Part shown: piece by piece, positions 20,374 to 30,757 of the stretch
Layout: every line of letters starts with the position of its first letter
Position numbering within the stretch: the stretch's first letter is position 1
Assembly (NCBI GenBank): GCA_963700865.1
Contig: CAVOZC010000024.1
Location: forward strand, 39,732 to 103,731
Length of the DNA stretch: 64,000 bases
Direction of reading: 5' to 3'
DNA from: CAVOGJ01 sp963700865
GTDB lineage: Bacteria; Planctomycetota; Planctomycetia; Pirellulales; Pirellulaceae
Program-made: the position numbers and the translations under genes
Notes under the pieces: generated by a model
The model's input: the letters and a program-made list of their open reading frames with translations, nothing else
Database searches by the model: none
What the model was told of the DNA's origin: nothing

Positions 20374-22527
20374 ATGGGGCCCACAACGATGAACAAGTCG
20401 CCGTCCGGTCGATGGGCCGTGGGCACCTCTGCTTTTGCACGGCACGCCGCTGGTGAATCGGCCTCGTTGATCGATGGCAGCCGCACTGACTCGTCACGCG
20501 AGAGTGAGAGCCGACTCCCGCACGGAGCGTCGGCTTCGGACGACGCACTGCTGGCGGAAGTGCTGAATGCGGCCACACAGCTGTCTATTTGTGCGACCGA
20601 TGTGCAGGGAACGATCACGTTGTTCAATTCCGGCTCCGAAGTAATGCTCGGCTATGCATCGAGCGAGATGGTGGGCAAGCAAACTCCCGAAGTCCTGCAC
20701 CTCCGATCAGAAGTTGAACAGCGAGCCCGCGAGCTTTCGGCGGAAATGGGACGCGACATCCGCGGGTTCGAGGTGTTCGTCGCCTACGCGAAAGAAGGCA
20801 GACATGACCGGCGAGAATGGACGTACATCCGCAAGGATGGCAGTCATGTGGTTGTGAGCCTCGTCGTCACTGCCGTTCGCGATCAGACAGGTGCCATTAC
20901 CGGCTTCCTTGGCATCGCGGAAGACATCAGCGAGCGAAAACGCTCCGAAGAGGCTCTCCGCAAGAGCGAGGAACGCTTCAACCTCGCGGTCGCCGGCTCG
21001 AACGACGGAATCTGGGACTGGGATATACGCACGAACGAGGTGTATTACGCGCCGCGTTTCAAAGAGTTACTCGGTTTTGACGACGATGAGTTTGAAAACA
21101 CATTCGCTGCTTTCCAGTCCCATCTGCATCCGGATGATTGTGACTCGACACTCGTCAACATCCAGCGTCATCTGCAGGACCATGTGCCTTATGATGTCGA
21201 GTATCGATTGCTGACCAAGAGTGGCGAATATCATTGGTTCCGTGCCCGCGGCCAGGCCGTTTGGGACGCTGCCGGGCGGGCGATCCGCATGGCCGGTTCA
21301 CTGACCGATCTTACGAAGCGAAAGCATGCTGAAGCCTCATTGGAACGTTATGCGGCCGAAGTGCAGCGTGCCAACCAGACGTTGCGCATTGCCGAATCCG
21401 AAGCCCGCAAGGGGGTTGTCGAGCGAGACCAGTTTTTGGCCATGTTGTCCCATGAATTACGGAATCCGTTGGCGGCCATGGTCAACGCGGTGGGTGTTTT
21501 GGAGCATCGGGACGCTGACGAAGACATCACCGAGCGGGCTCGCCTTACGCTCCGACGGCAAGTGCAGCACATGTCGAGGCTGCTCGAAGACCTCCTCGAC
21601 GTGGCTCGACTCACTCAAGGCAAGATTGATTTTCGCAAAGAGGTCTTGGACCTGAATACGCTGATCGCGGAAGCCGCGCAAGTCATTCAGCCCGCGGTGA
21701 ACATGCGGCAGCAACATCTGATTGTCTTACCGGCCCCCCAGCCGGTCCTTGTCGAGGGTGATGGAGTACGACTGCTGCAAATTGCCGAGAATCTGTTGAC
21801 AAATGCGTCCAAGTACACGCCGAGCCAAGGCACAATTTATCTCGAACTGACGCGGGAGATGAATGAGTGTGTCCTAAGTGTGCGCGATAACGGCCGGGGC
21901 ATTGATGCCATGCTGCTAGATGACATCTTTGATATGTTCGTTCAATCCTCCAACGGGCTCGATCGCAGCGATGGTGGCATGGGAGTCGGTCTGACTCTGG
22001 TGCGCACGCTGGTGGAACTTCACGGCGGGACGGTAACGGCTCATAGCGATGGAATCGGACGGGGCAGCGAGTTTGTGATTCGGCTGCCCATGACGTTCCA
22101 GCAGCCGGCTCGCGCGAAAACCGAAGCACCATCGCGGCGGGAGCCAAGGGAACGGGATTCCTGTCGTGTTGTCCTGGTTGAGGACAATCACGACACCCGC
22201 GAAATGCTGCAGGCCATTCTCAAGCTGGAGGGCTTTTGCGTGGCCGTCGCCAAGGATGGCCAGGAAGGACTGGACATCATCCTTGAGCAACGCCCCGATT
22301 GGGCATTGATTGATATTGGCTTGCCCATCATCGATGGGTACGACGTGGCCCGCCGTGTCCGCCAACAGTTGAATGACCCGGACCTCCAACTAGTGGCCCT
22401 TACCGGCTACGGCCAGGCGAGCGATCGCCTGGCCGTTTTGCGGGCGGGTTTTGATGCACACCTCGTCAAGCCCGTTGACCCTGAGGAATTGGTCCGCCTG
22501 CTGAGCTTGCCGCGCAAGCCGCGGTGA
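20374..22527 (+). CDS. hybrid sensor histidine kinase with receiver
   Basis: 717 residues from ATG 20374, or ATG 20389; no ribosome site decides. Domains in order: PAS (about 58-185, ending GFLGIAEDISERKRSEEA), second PAS (about 195-320, with WDWDIRTNEVYYAPRFKELLGF), a helical linker, HisKA with H-box SHELRNPL (about 365), HATPase with N-box ENLLTNASKYT and G1 box VRDNGRGID, then a REC domain (about 595-715; phosphoacceptor Asp in ALIDIGLP, Lys in VKPVDP). No transmembrane helix is seen, so a cytoplasmic sensor. It converges on the csrA/receiver gene, which may be functionally linked. Confidence 0.92.
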   Translation: MGPTTMNKSPSGRWAVGTSAFARHAAGESASLIDGSRTDSSRESESRLPHGASASDDALLAEVLNAATQLSICATDVQGTITLFNSGSEVMLGYASSEMVGKQTPEVLHLRSEVEQRARELSAEMGRDIRGFEVFVAYAKEGRHDRREWTYIRKDGSHVVVSLVVTAVRDQTGAITGFLGIAEDISERKRSEEALRKSEERFNLAVAGSNDGIWDWDIRTNEVYYAPRFKELLGFDDDEFENTFAAFQSHLHPDDCDSTLVNIQRHLQDHVPYDVEYRLLTKSGEYHWFRARGQAVWDAAGRAIRMAGSLTDLTKRKHAEASLERYAAEVQRANQTLRIAESEARKGVVERDQFLAMLSHELRNPLAAMVNAVGVLEHRDADEDITERARLTLRRQVQHMSRLLEDLLDVARLTQGKIDFRKEVLDLNTLIAEAAQVIQPAVNMRQQHLIVLPAPQPVLVEGDGVRLLQIAENLLTNASKYTPSQGTIYLELTREMNECVLSVRDNGRGIDAMLLDDIFDMFVQSSNGLDRSDGGMGVGLTLVRTLVELHGGTVTAHSDGIGRGSEFVIRLPMTFQQPARAKTEAPSRREPRERDSCRVVLVEDNHDTREMLQAILKLEGFCVAVAKDGQEGLDIILEQRPDWALIDIGLPIIDGYDVARRVRQQLNDPDLQLVALTGYGQASDRLAVLRAGFDAHLVKPVDPEELVRLLSLPRKPR

Positions 22528-22599
22528 GGACCAGCGGCTCAAGCGGCGTTGCCCGGCTGCTGTGGCACCCGCCGCTTCAAGGCGCGGGACGGTCATGGA

Positions 22600-23141
22600 C
22601 TAGGCCGGCACCGTTTCGATGCCGAGATCACGTTGGATCTTATCCACGAGTGACTTCGGATTCAGCGGCTTGGGAAACCATGCATCGACACCATCCGGGC
22701 CGGTGGAAACGCCACACTCACTTTGCGGCGTGCCACTGACGGCGAAAATCTTCATTTCGCGGTAGGCCGGATCGCTACGAATCTTTGAGATCGTCTTGGG
22801 GCCATCCATCCGCGGCATCATCATGTCAAGCAGAACGATGTCCGGAGAACGGTGTCGCGATAGGTAAATCATTGCCTGCAAGCCGTCCATCGCCCGATCG
22901 ACCTCGAATCCGCTCATCTGCAGATACGCGGCGAGCAGCTCACTCTCATTCGCGTCGTCCTCAACGAGCAAAGCGCGTAACGTCGGCCTCGGATCAGACG
23001 TGTCCGGGGTTGATGCGTCCATCGACGCATTTAATGTGTCAAGCTCACGCAAGGCGTGCTGTAATGTGGACTCCGCCGCGTCTGTCTGGCCCGCATCCAA
23101 CTGGCGTTGCAGGAGGTGCAACGCCAAATTGGCTGTATTCA
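22600..23141 (-). CDS. receiver-domain protein, probably the C-terminal part of a CsrA fusion
   Basis: The frame reads DHALRNRLNTANLALHLLQRQ, a short DHp-like helix with His, then a helical stretch and a full REC domain (RALLVEDDANESELLAAYL; acceptor Asp in IVLLDMMMP; Lys in PKPLNPKSL). Taken alone it lacks a sensible start: the first candidate is a TTG at 23127 inside the conserved helix, and the first ATG comes 35 codons later. The helix begins exactly where csrA, upstream on the same strand, ends in another frame. I infer one polypeptide, CsrA - DHp-like helix - REC, broken by a one-base error near 23,150-23,180. Confidence 0.7.
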
Positions 23142-23354
23142 GCCGATTGCGTAACGCATGGTCGGATGGGCGGCACGCGCAGGCCCCTCGGCACGCGCCT
23201 GCTTTTGGGCAATTTCGTGCCGCAACACACTGATGTCCTTCGGGGCATTGATGCCCACCCGCACTCGATTGCCCTCAATCCGCAGCACCTCGATCGTGAT
23301 GTCCAGATTAGGAAACACGATCTTGTCGGTCTGCCCTCGAGATAGCACAAGCAT
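23139..23354 (-). CDS. csrA: carbon storage regulator CsrA (N-terminal part of probable fusion)
   Basis: From ATG 23354 (AAAGGAA five bases upstream): MLVLSRGQTDKIVFPNLDIT, followed by EVLRIEGNRVRVGINAPKDISVLR, a full CsrA five-strand core with the RNA-binding first strand and the VLR motif. RNA-binding post-transcriptional regulator. After HEIAQKQARAE the frame runs into a short unrelated end (TGA 23139-23141) while the neighbouring frame continues with a conserved helix; see the receiver entry. It is also possible that csrA ends here genuinely and overlaps the next gene. Confidence 0.88.
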   Translation of the reverse strand: MLVLSRGQTDKIVFPNLDITIEVLRIEGNRVRVGINAPKDISVLRHEIAQKQARAEGPARAAHPTMRYAIG

Positions 23355-24158
23355 GGAAGTTCCTTTCCAACGAATGAGCCGTGACCAAACCCGCGTCGCC
23401 TCGGAGATCGCTGCCGTCGCAAAGACAGACGGAGCGAATTCGGAAGCAAGAAACGATCGCACCTACGCTCAGAGATACATCGGGCCGCGGAAACGCCAAC
23501 CGGTTAATGTAGGTTCCTTCGATGATCCAGGAAAGATCATCCTGGCCGCCGCATGCTGAGCACGCGGCGGCCGCTGCCGTTCGTGCTTGGCGGTACCGCC
23601 GTCCCGCACGCTGGCAACCGGTCAGTCGCGGGGAACGAGTTGGTGGAATGAATGGAGGCCGGTGGGCCACGGGTGCCACCCTCGTTCCGCTCCGTTGCGT
23701 CCGTCCGGCTGCCCCCTCCTCGAACTTCAGGCAACTTCGGATGCGCTCCGCACCCGTTGACGTCACGGCGCGGTGGAATTCAGGGCAGAGACGCGCGGGC
23801 GTAAAGATCCGCGTGGCTCTGCGTCTCCCCGCCTTCGCGACTCGGCGGCCACTTCTTCACGGGCCCGCCGACGCACCCCAGCGACACGTGCGGGCAAGCT
23901 GCGGAGCCCCGCGGCAGCCGCTCGCCGTGGGGACGGCCGCGACTGGCCCGCAAAAGACGCTGCAAACCCCTACAAATAAAGCATTTAATTGACAATGTGC
24001 GCTATCGCTCATTAGACTGGCAACAGAGCGAAGGGTACGCACAGGTGTGTGCGGGTCGACTTCGAGAGGCAAAACTTCCCGGCAGCCGGCGGTAGGGCGC
24101 GCACGCCCCGCCGGACAGGCCTCAGGACGGGCGACAGGGAACAGAGGGGAATGGTTTG
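23355..24158. other. long intergenic region upstream of the pilus-like operon
   Basis: About 800 bases between divergent csrA and the PilM-like gene. Open frames here are GC-driven and resemble nothing. It becomes locally AT-rich at 23,970-24,020, where a candidate promoter lies. No known RNA was recognised. Confidence 0.5.
23989..24018 (+). promoter_or_regulatory. candidate sigma70-type promoter of the pilM-like operon
   Basis: TTGACA at 23989-23994 (perfect -35) and TAGACT at 24013-24018 (-10) with an 18-base spacer, in the only AT-rich patch upstream of the operon, about 140 bases before the ATG at 24159. Read by eye; planctomycete promoters are poorly characterised. Confidence 0.4.
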
Positions 24159-26387
24159 ATGGCAGCAGGTCACGTTTGGGGCATTGATATTGGTCAATGC
24201 GGGCTGAAGGCACTTCGTGGCCGGCTCGCGGATGACGGGCAATCGGTGATCGCCGAGGCCTACGACTATATCGAGTACCCCCAGATTCTCAGCCAGCCGG
24301 ATGCGAATCCCGAACAACTTGTCACCGAGGCCCTGAAGACGTTCCTCGCCCGGAATTCGCTGCGTGGCGACAAGGTCGCGATTTCCTTGGCAGGCCAGAG
24401 CGGGTTGGCTCGCTTTATTAAACTGCCGCCGGTCGATTCGAAGCAGCTTCCGAATCTGGTCGGCTTCGAGGCAAAGCAGCAGATTCCGTTCGCGTTGGAA
24501 GACGTGATTTGGGACTACCAGCGGATATCGGCGGAACCCGGGGCGGGAGACGACGAGGATGACGATTTTCCCATGGAAACGGAAGTCGGTCTCTTCGCCA
24601 TCAAACGCGACCAGGTCCTCCGTTCGATTCGCCCGCTGGTGGATGCGGAAGTCGAATTGGACATCATTCAGCTGTCGCCGATCTGCATCTATAACGCGAT
24701 GGCGTATGACCAGCTGCACGCCGGCGATGACGAGCTGGAGGCGCAGTCTGATAAGTGGATTGCCGTGTTGTCGATGGGAACGGATGCGTCGGACCTGGTA
24801 CTCACCAATGGACGTCGCATCTGGCAGCGCAGTATCCCGATTGGCGGAAATCACTTTACCCGTCAGTTGACGAAGGACTTGAAGCTGACCTTCGCCAAGG
24901 CAGAATTGCTGAAACGAAACGCGCGGGAAGCCAAGGATGCAAAACAGATCTTTCAGGCGATGCGATCGGTATTCAACGACCTGGTCACCGAAGTCCAGCG
25001 GAGTATCGGATATTTCGGCAGTCTGGAACGGAGCGCCGACGTCGAGCGGCTAATCGTGGTCGGCAACGCGGTGAAGCTGCCTGGCTTGCCACAGTACCTC
25101 GAGAAAAACCTGAGTCTGCCGGTCTCGAAACTCGACCACTACATGCGGCTGTCGGGTGCCGGCGTCACCGACGACAATCAATTCCAGGAAAACCTGCTGT
25201 CGTTTCCCGTGGCCTACGGATTGGTGCTGCAGGGCCTGGGCCAAGGGGGTCTGCGGACGAATCTGGTGCCACCGGAGATCATTCGAGCGCGGATGATTCG
25301 CCGCAAAAAACCCTGGGCCGCCGCCATCGCGGCTTCCTTGATGCTGGCCTGTGCTTTTAACTTCTTCTTTCGCTATAGCGCCTGGGCGTCGGTAACTCCG
25401 GATCGCACCGTAAACAACCAATCGTGGGACAGCGCCAAATCGAAGGTGAATCAAGTCAAATCGACATTCACGAATTTGCAGTCGGCGGACTCGGAACGCG
25501 TCGAAACCCTGAAGCGACTGGAGGGACTGGGCGAAGCCACCGTGGGCAGTGACGATGGTCGCAAGTTATGGATTGAGTTGCTGAAGGCGATCACCGATTG
25601 CTTGCCCACCGACCCCGAAAATCCCAATTCGCTCAAGTCCCCGCTGGAACACCCACTCTCCGAACGACCCGAAATCTATATCGACGCCATCGAATCCCAG
25701 TATTTCTCTGATCTCAGCGCGTGGAAAACCGCGGGTGTCACCGAAAAATACGAGGCCTTCCTGACGGAACGGAAAGAGGACCTGGAAGAGGAGCGGTGCG
25801 CCGAACAGGGTGACGAACCGCTCGCCGAGGGGGAAGAGGGGGTCGATCCGGTCGAAGATGCGGCTCTGCCTGTCGAAGAGCCCGCCGCGGAGGAACCGGC
25901 CGAAGGTGCATCGCCCGGCGGTTGGGTGATTGAGATTCGCGGACATCACTTTCGTCGCTCGGGCGATATCAAGGACGCGAAGTATGTTCGCAAGACGCTG
26001 CTCGAGCAGCTCTATAACGGGACGGTCCGGTTGCCCGTCGGGCCCGATGGGCCGTTGGAAGAATTCTCGGCCCGTGAATTGGGCATCCAATATCCTGTCC
26101 TGGTTTCGCACGTGCCCGACAAAAACTTCAAACTGCGCAATCAGGATTACCAGCCACCCAAGACCGAAACGCCCACCGGGCAGAATCCGTTTGGAACCGA
26201 GGGGTTCGGCGCCCCCGCCAACGCGCGACCATCCGCCCGGCCCGAGGACCCGAAAAATCCCCAATACTTCGTCGTGGAGCGCGACACATTCGTCGTCGAA
26301 TTCGCCTGGAAGCAGATTCCGCTCAAGCAGCGACTCAAGGAACGAAAACTTAAGGAACAGGCGGCCAGCGATGAGGGAGACTTGTAA
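24159..26387 (+). CDS. PilM-like actin-fold protein with membrane-anchored C-terminal half
   Basis: 742 residues from ATG 24159 (AGGGGA 8 bases upstream). The first 370 residues are PilM/GspL-like: WGIDIGQCGLKALRG is the phosphate-1 loop of the actin-like ATPase fold, RFIKLPP and IPFALEDVIWDYQ are typical PilM, and IVVGNAVKLPGLPQYL is the adenosine-binding end. A single helix follows (about 385-405, AAAIAASLMLACAFNFFF), then a coiled-coil and a Glu/Pro-rich periplasmic region, resembling PilM fused to a PilN/GspL-type tail. Expected to form the inner-membrane platform linking cytoplasmic ATPase and secretin. First gene of the operon; frame intact. Confidence 0.8.
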   Translation: MAAGHVWGIDIGQCGLKALRGRLADDGQSVIAEAYDYIEYPQILSQPDANPEQLVTEALKTFLARNSLRGDKVAISLAGQSGLARFIKLPPVDSKQLPNLVGFEAKQQIPFALEDVIWDYQRISAEPGAGDDEDDDFPMETEVGLFAIKRDQVLRSIRPLVDAEVELDIIQLSPICIYNAMAYDQLHAGDDELEAQSDKWIAVLSMGTDASDLVLTNGRRIWQRSIPIGGNHFTRQLTKDLKLTFAKAELLKRNAREAKDAKQIFQAMRSVFNDLVTEVQRSIGYFGSLERSADVERLIVVGNAVKLPGLPQYLEKNLSLPVSKLDHYMRLSGAGVTDDNQFQENLLSFPVAYGLVLQGLGQGGLRTNLVPPEIIRARMIRRKKPWAAAIAASLMLACAFNFFFRYSAWASVTPDRTVNNQSWDSAKSKVNQVKSTFTNLQSADSERVETLKRLEGLGEATVGSDDGRKLWIELLKAITDCLPTDPENPNSLKSPLEHPLSERPEIYIDAIESQYFSDLSAWKTAGVTEKYEAFLTERKEDLEEERCAEQGDEPLAEGEEGVDPVEDAALPVEEPAAEEPAEGASPGGWVIEIRGHHFRRSGDIKDAKYVRKTLLEQLYNGTVRLPVGPDGPLEEFSARELGIQYPVLVSHVPDKNFKLRNQDYQPPKTETPTGQNPFGTEGFGAPANARPSARPEDPKNPQYFVVERDTFVVEFAWKQIPLKQRLKERKLKEQAASDEGDL

Positions 26388-26389
26388 AC

Positions 26390-27972
26390 ATGGATAAAGT
26401 CAAGGAATTCCTGCGAACCTTCAAACGCGTCCATTTCTGGGTCATCACCGTTCTGATCACGCTGCTCAGCCTCGTCTTCTGGTTTCTGGCCGTCGGTGCC
26501 TTGGAAAAGGAAAAAGACAAGCGCGTCTCGGAGATCGAGGGTCTGTACAACGAGATCGGCCGCATCGTCAGCGAACCGCGGGTTCCGAACGATCAGGTCT
26601 CGGAGGAAATGGATAAGCTGATTGCGGCTCGGCAGGAAGAAATCCGCGAAGCCTGGCAATTGAAGTACGATCAGCAAAACAGTGAAGAAACGGGTATCCT
26701 CACCTGGCCCGAGGAATTGAACACGCGCTTCATTCGTAAGGTAACACCACTCCGCCCGATTGAAAAAGCGCTGCCATTTCCACTGCCCGAAGACGACGAT
26801 CGCCGCTTGAATATCGGCGATCGAGAAGACTATCGCGATTACATCAACCGCGAGCTGCCTCGGCTGGCCGAGTCGATTGGCGCGGAATGGCTGGCCCAGG
26901 CCGGGGGACCTCGTACGGGACCGAGCATGGAAGGGGGACGCCCCGGCTTTCCGGGCCAAATGGGCGAGACGCTGGCCACGCAGTCGGTCGTCGAATGGGA
27001 TTCTGCCAACCAAGGCGAATTGATCGCGGAACACTTCACGTTCGGCCAAATGGGATCGAGCGAACGGGGCGGAGTCATAGGCCGTCCGACCAGAGAAGGT
27101 CAGGGTACGGCTAGCCTGGCGGATGGCGACAACGTACCGGACACGCTCGAGGTCCTCTATGCGCAAGAGGATTTGTGGGTGCTGAGATCGCTGATGAAGA
27201 TCGTCGAACGCACGAATGGCGGGGCGAAATCTCGACACAACGCGGCGATCAAGAAAATCGACTTCGTGCGCATCGGCGCAACGCCACGTCGGATGTCGGC
27301 CGGGTCACGATCGTCAAGACGGCGGAAGAAGAACAGGCCGGGTCTGGCGCGGAATCGAGTTGGGACTCAGTAGGACGTGAAGGCGGGGGCGGCCTGGACG
27401 AAATGGGCCCCCCGATCGACTTGGAAGGTGGTGATCTGACAGGAGTCGCTGCCGGGCCTGATCCGGCGGAAGGTCGCTACGTCGATAAAGATTACCAGCC
27501 CCTCCCGGCGGCGACGCTCCGCAAGGTGATGGGGTCGACCGAGTCGATTGCGCCCGAAGAGGCCTATCTGGCAGTGGCCAAGCGGATTCCCGTCCGCATG
27601 CGGATTTCGATCGATCAGAAGAAACTGCCGAAGTTTCTGGTCGAATGCGCCAACGCGGAATTAACCGTCGAAGTCCGACAACTGCGCGTCAATCCATCGG
27701 ACGACGGTAGTCTGATGTCCACGGGCGGGCGCGGCATTGAGAGCCCGCGGAGGCCAAGGTCCCGCAGGCAAGAGCCGATGGCGGGTGGGATGAATCCGGA
27801 ACCGGAAACGAATATCTTTCCCTTTGACGTCACCGCCGAGATCTACGGCATTATTTATCTTTATAATCCGGTGGACGATCGGGCACTCGGCATCGAGTCC
27901 GGCACGGAAGGGGAAATCGATCCCAATAGTGTCACCCGCTTCGTGCTGCCGGAGCGAAACGGAAAATCGTAA
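26390..27972 (+). CDS. membrane-anchored operon protein (PilN/PilO position), frame broken once
   Basis: About 527 residues. It begins two bases after the previous stop. The N terminus has a cytoplasmic stub, then one helix (about 16-38, VHFWVITVLITLLSLVFWFLAV), then a charged coiled coil. The frame changes near 27,280: the first frame reads IDFVRIGA and the text continues NATSDVGRVTIVKTAEEEQ, explained by one missing A in an A-run. The C-terminal part contains YLAVAKRIPVRMRISIDQKKLPKFLVECANA and ends near TRFVLPERNGKS. Topology and position match PilN/PilO/GspM proteins, but I do not recognise a family. Confidence 0.65.
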
Positions 27973-28066
27973 GGCGTGCGGCGCGACGGCCCGGCGGTCG
28001 TCTAGGTCAAATCGTGTGGGTCAAAAGCTCCCGGATGCACAGGCAATGGAAGCGAGGAACTGAGCC

Positions 28067-30264
28067 ATGAAGAAAATCTTTGGAGAAGGCGGCATCAAGG
28101 GCTTCCTGGCTCATCATGTCGAAAAAATCGTATTGATCGTGGTGGCACTGATCGGGTTGACGCTGATCTGGTCCGGTTTCAGTAACCGCATCGGCATTCG
28201 CCCCGATTACGATCCATCCACGCTGGTACAGAAGGTCAACTCGGCGGAACAGAACATCCAGAAATCGACTTGGGCCGATTATCGCGACGAGCGGGCCACG
28301 GAGCTGAACTTCCGCGAGCGGGCCCAAGAGGCCCGTCAAGAGATCAATACGGCCTCGTTCAAGATTGAACAGCCACTCAAGCCCCCGTATCAGCCGCCCC
28401 GGACGATGCGTAGCGATCCGGAACTGTATGCGCCTGTTGAACTCCAAGTGCGAACCGGTTTCGCCGCGATCACAAAGGCCGCTGCAAATGCTGATGGGCG
28501 TGACGCAGGCGGGGCCGATTCGATTTGGGAACAGCAGCCCGGCACGCGACCGCCCGGCGAGCCCGGCGGCGGCACGGAACTGGCGGAAAATGAACGCCGC
28601 ATTCCGGACACCATTCTCGGTGGAGGAGGTCGCGGCGAAGGAGGACCGCGCCGCGGCGTCGGCGAGAAGAAAGGGAAGTACTTTGTCGTCGTGACCGCGC
28701 TGATTCCATATCGGAAGCAGTTGGAGCAGTACAACGAGTGTCTCGCCAACTCCAATGGCTATGATCCGTCCCGCGATATGCCCAATTACGACAATTGGAT
28801 CCTGGAACGAGCCGATGTAACGGGCGGTCGGGAACCGCAATGGAGGGCCATCGCCAGTCTTGCCACGGCCTATAAGGTGATCAAGACCTGGGGAGTGGCC
28901 ATGGAACGACGGGGCTCGGGTTCGACCTTGGTCGATCCGCAGGTCACTGATCCCGCACTTACGATGCCCCTGCTGGAATTCGACATGAGCGAGGATGAAC
29001 TCGACGATTTGATGCGTCATCGCAAGATCGATCGGTACGAATTTGATCCCACCCGCGGTCGAGGCGAGCGACGGCGCGGCGGCGAGTCGCGTGGTACGGG
29101 CGACGAAACCGCAGTGGTCGACGAAGAAACGGGGATTGATATGGCGACGCCTGTCAATGTGCCGGGGCTGGGCGGCCCCAGCCGCGAAGGCGGATTCCCA
29201 CGCGAAGGTGGCTTTCCACGCGAAGGTGGCTTTCCACGCGAGGGTACATTTTCCCGCTCCCGGGAGGGCCTTGGTTTTCCCGACGGCGAACGCGGCGGCT
29301 TTGCGCGTGGCGAACGCGGCGGCTTTGCGTGGTGAACGCGGCGGCTATTCGGGCGGCGAAGGGGCCTTCAGCCAATCTTTCTCGCCCGGTCAGGTTCCCG
29401 ATCCCAAAGACTTCGCCGAATACAAGATGTTTCGATTTATCGACATGAACGTCAAGCCGAACGCGGAATATCAGTATCGGCTGCAACTGCGGCTGGAAGA
29501 TCCTAATGATCCAAAACAGCAAGCCCCCGCCGCCAGCACGTTGGAGCGTTCCGTCATGGAACGCTTGACAATGCGAGGCGAGGTACCGATCCTGGGTCAA
29601 GAAGATCGGGTTGGATCACATCTACTATCGCGAAACCGAACAATCCGAACCGAGCCCCGTGGTGAAGGTAACCGATGGTCGCCAGCTGATCGTAGGCCAG
29701 GTGGAACCGGTCGACTCACGCACCGCCTTTCCGCGACCGGGTGATGAACCAAAGGCCCGGGTGATGGCACTCGAATTCGACGACAAGCTGGCCACGAATG
29801 TGCCTGGCATCTTCGAGGCCTACCGCGGGACGGTAGGGAACGTCAACATGGACGTCGAAGTGCCCTATTGGTCGGAAGGTATTCTTCGCAAGAAGGAAGG
29901 ATACCAATTCCGCGTCAATGCGACGGTGCTCGATCTGGAGGGAGGCCAGTCGTTGTTGAAAGATAGCGACTTGACCGTGCCCGGTGAAATGCTCGTTCTC
30001 CGCGACGGCAAAATGAGTGTCGTGGATGAAATCGAATCCGCGAGACTGTTCGAACGTTTTGACTTCCCGCCCCCGCCCAAAGACAGCATGGATGGTCGAG
30101 AAGGTGCCGGTCCCTATGGTGGGGATCCCCGCGGCGGAGAGGGTCGCGGCGGAGAGGGTCGCGAAGGGGGCAATCGACGAGGCGCCGGTTCGCGTCGCCG
30201 CGGCAACGAAGGCGGGCTGTTTGGCGAGGGGGGTGGCGGCAGTCGCCGACCGGGCGGCCGATAA
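28067..30264 (+). CDS. membrane-anchored operon protein with Gly/Arg repeats, frame broken twice
   Basis: About 730 residues, GAGGAA upstream of ATG 28067. One N-terminal helix (about 21-40, IVLIVVALIGLTLIWSGF), then a periplasmic domain, then short tandem repeats (REGGFP repeated, 29,180-29,245, and GERGGFAR repeated, 29,280-29,340), then a conserved domain (FAEYKMFRFIDMNVKPNAEY), and a Gly/Arg-rich tail. Frame changes near 29,325 (two bases, CG, missing inside the repeat) and near 29,592 (one extra C before AAGAAGATCGGG). Third gene of the operon; PilO/PilP-like in position only. Confidence 0.6.
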
Positions 30265-30757
30265 TCGCTGCCCGGCTTGGCCCGGAACATCGAACGCTCG
30301 CTGGCATCTTGGGGGGGACGTGGGGCCGGGCCCGATGGAAAAACGGTGGCGAAATGGCGCCGTGCCAGCATCCGCCCCCATGCTGGCAGCCGATGGGCCT
30401 CAGCGTGGAAAAGGCTTGCTGCCTGTCATCGGAATCCGTGGCCCTGGTGGCGTGTCGTCTGGATAAGCCACACAAGCTTGGGGACTGAAATCAGCATGCG
30501 TGGACATGCTGGCAACCCATTCCGCTGCCCGGTCCAGAAAACTTCTCGGTTGCGGTCCGAATGCTCTTGACCCAACCCCCGGCGGCTCCTACTGTTCCGC
30601 CGCTATTCGACGGCCCGACCGCACGATGTGCGGACACCTGCGGCAAATCACAAACCTTGGCGATGTCGCGCGGAAAATGCGGCTGATGACTTCGTTCGGA
30701 CGTAGGACCACGGCAGACATGACTTGTTGCGATAAGCGTTCCTTGGGGAGAGTCGCC
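30265..30757. other. gap before the secretin gene
   Basis: About 490 bases with no convincing gene. This is unexpectedly long inside a co-directional set, so the secretin may have its own promoter; none was recognised. Confidence 0.4.

Noticed and set aside
23463..23980. Coding frames in the csrA-pilM gap
   Set aside because: Overlapping frames on both strands with no ribosome site, no hydrophobic or conserved pattern, Arg/Pro/Ala-rich as expected from GC content alone.
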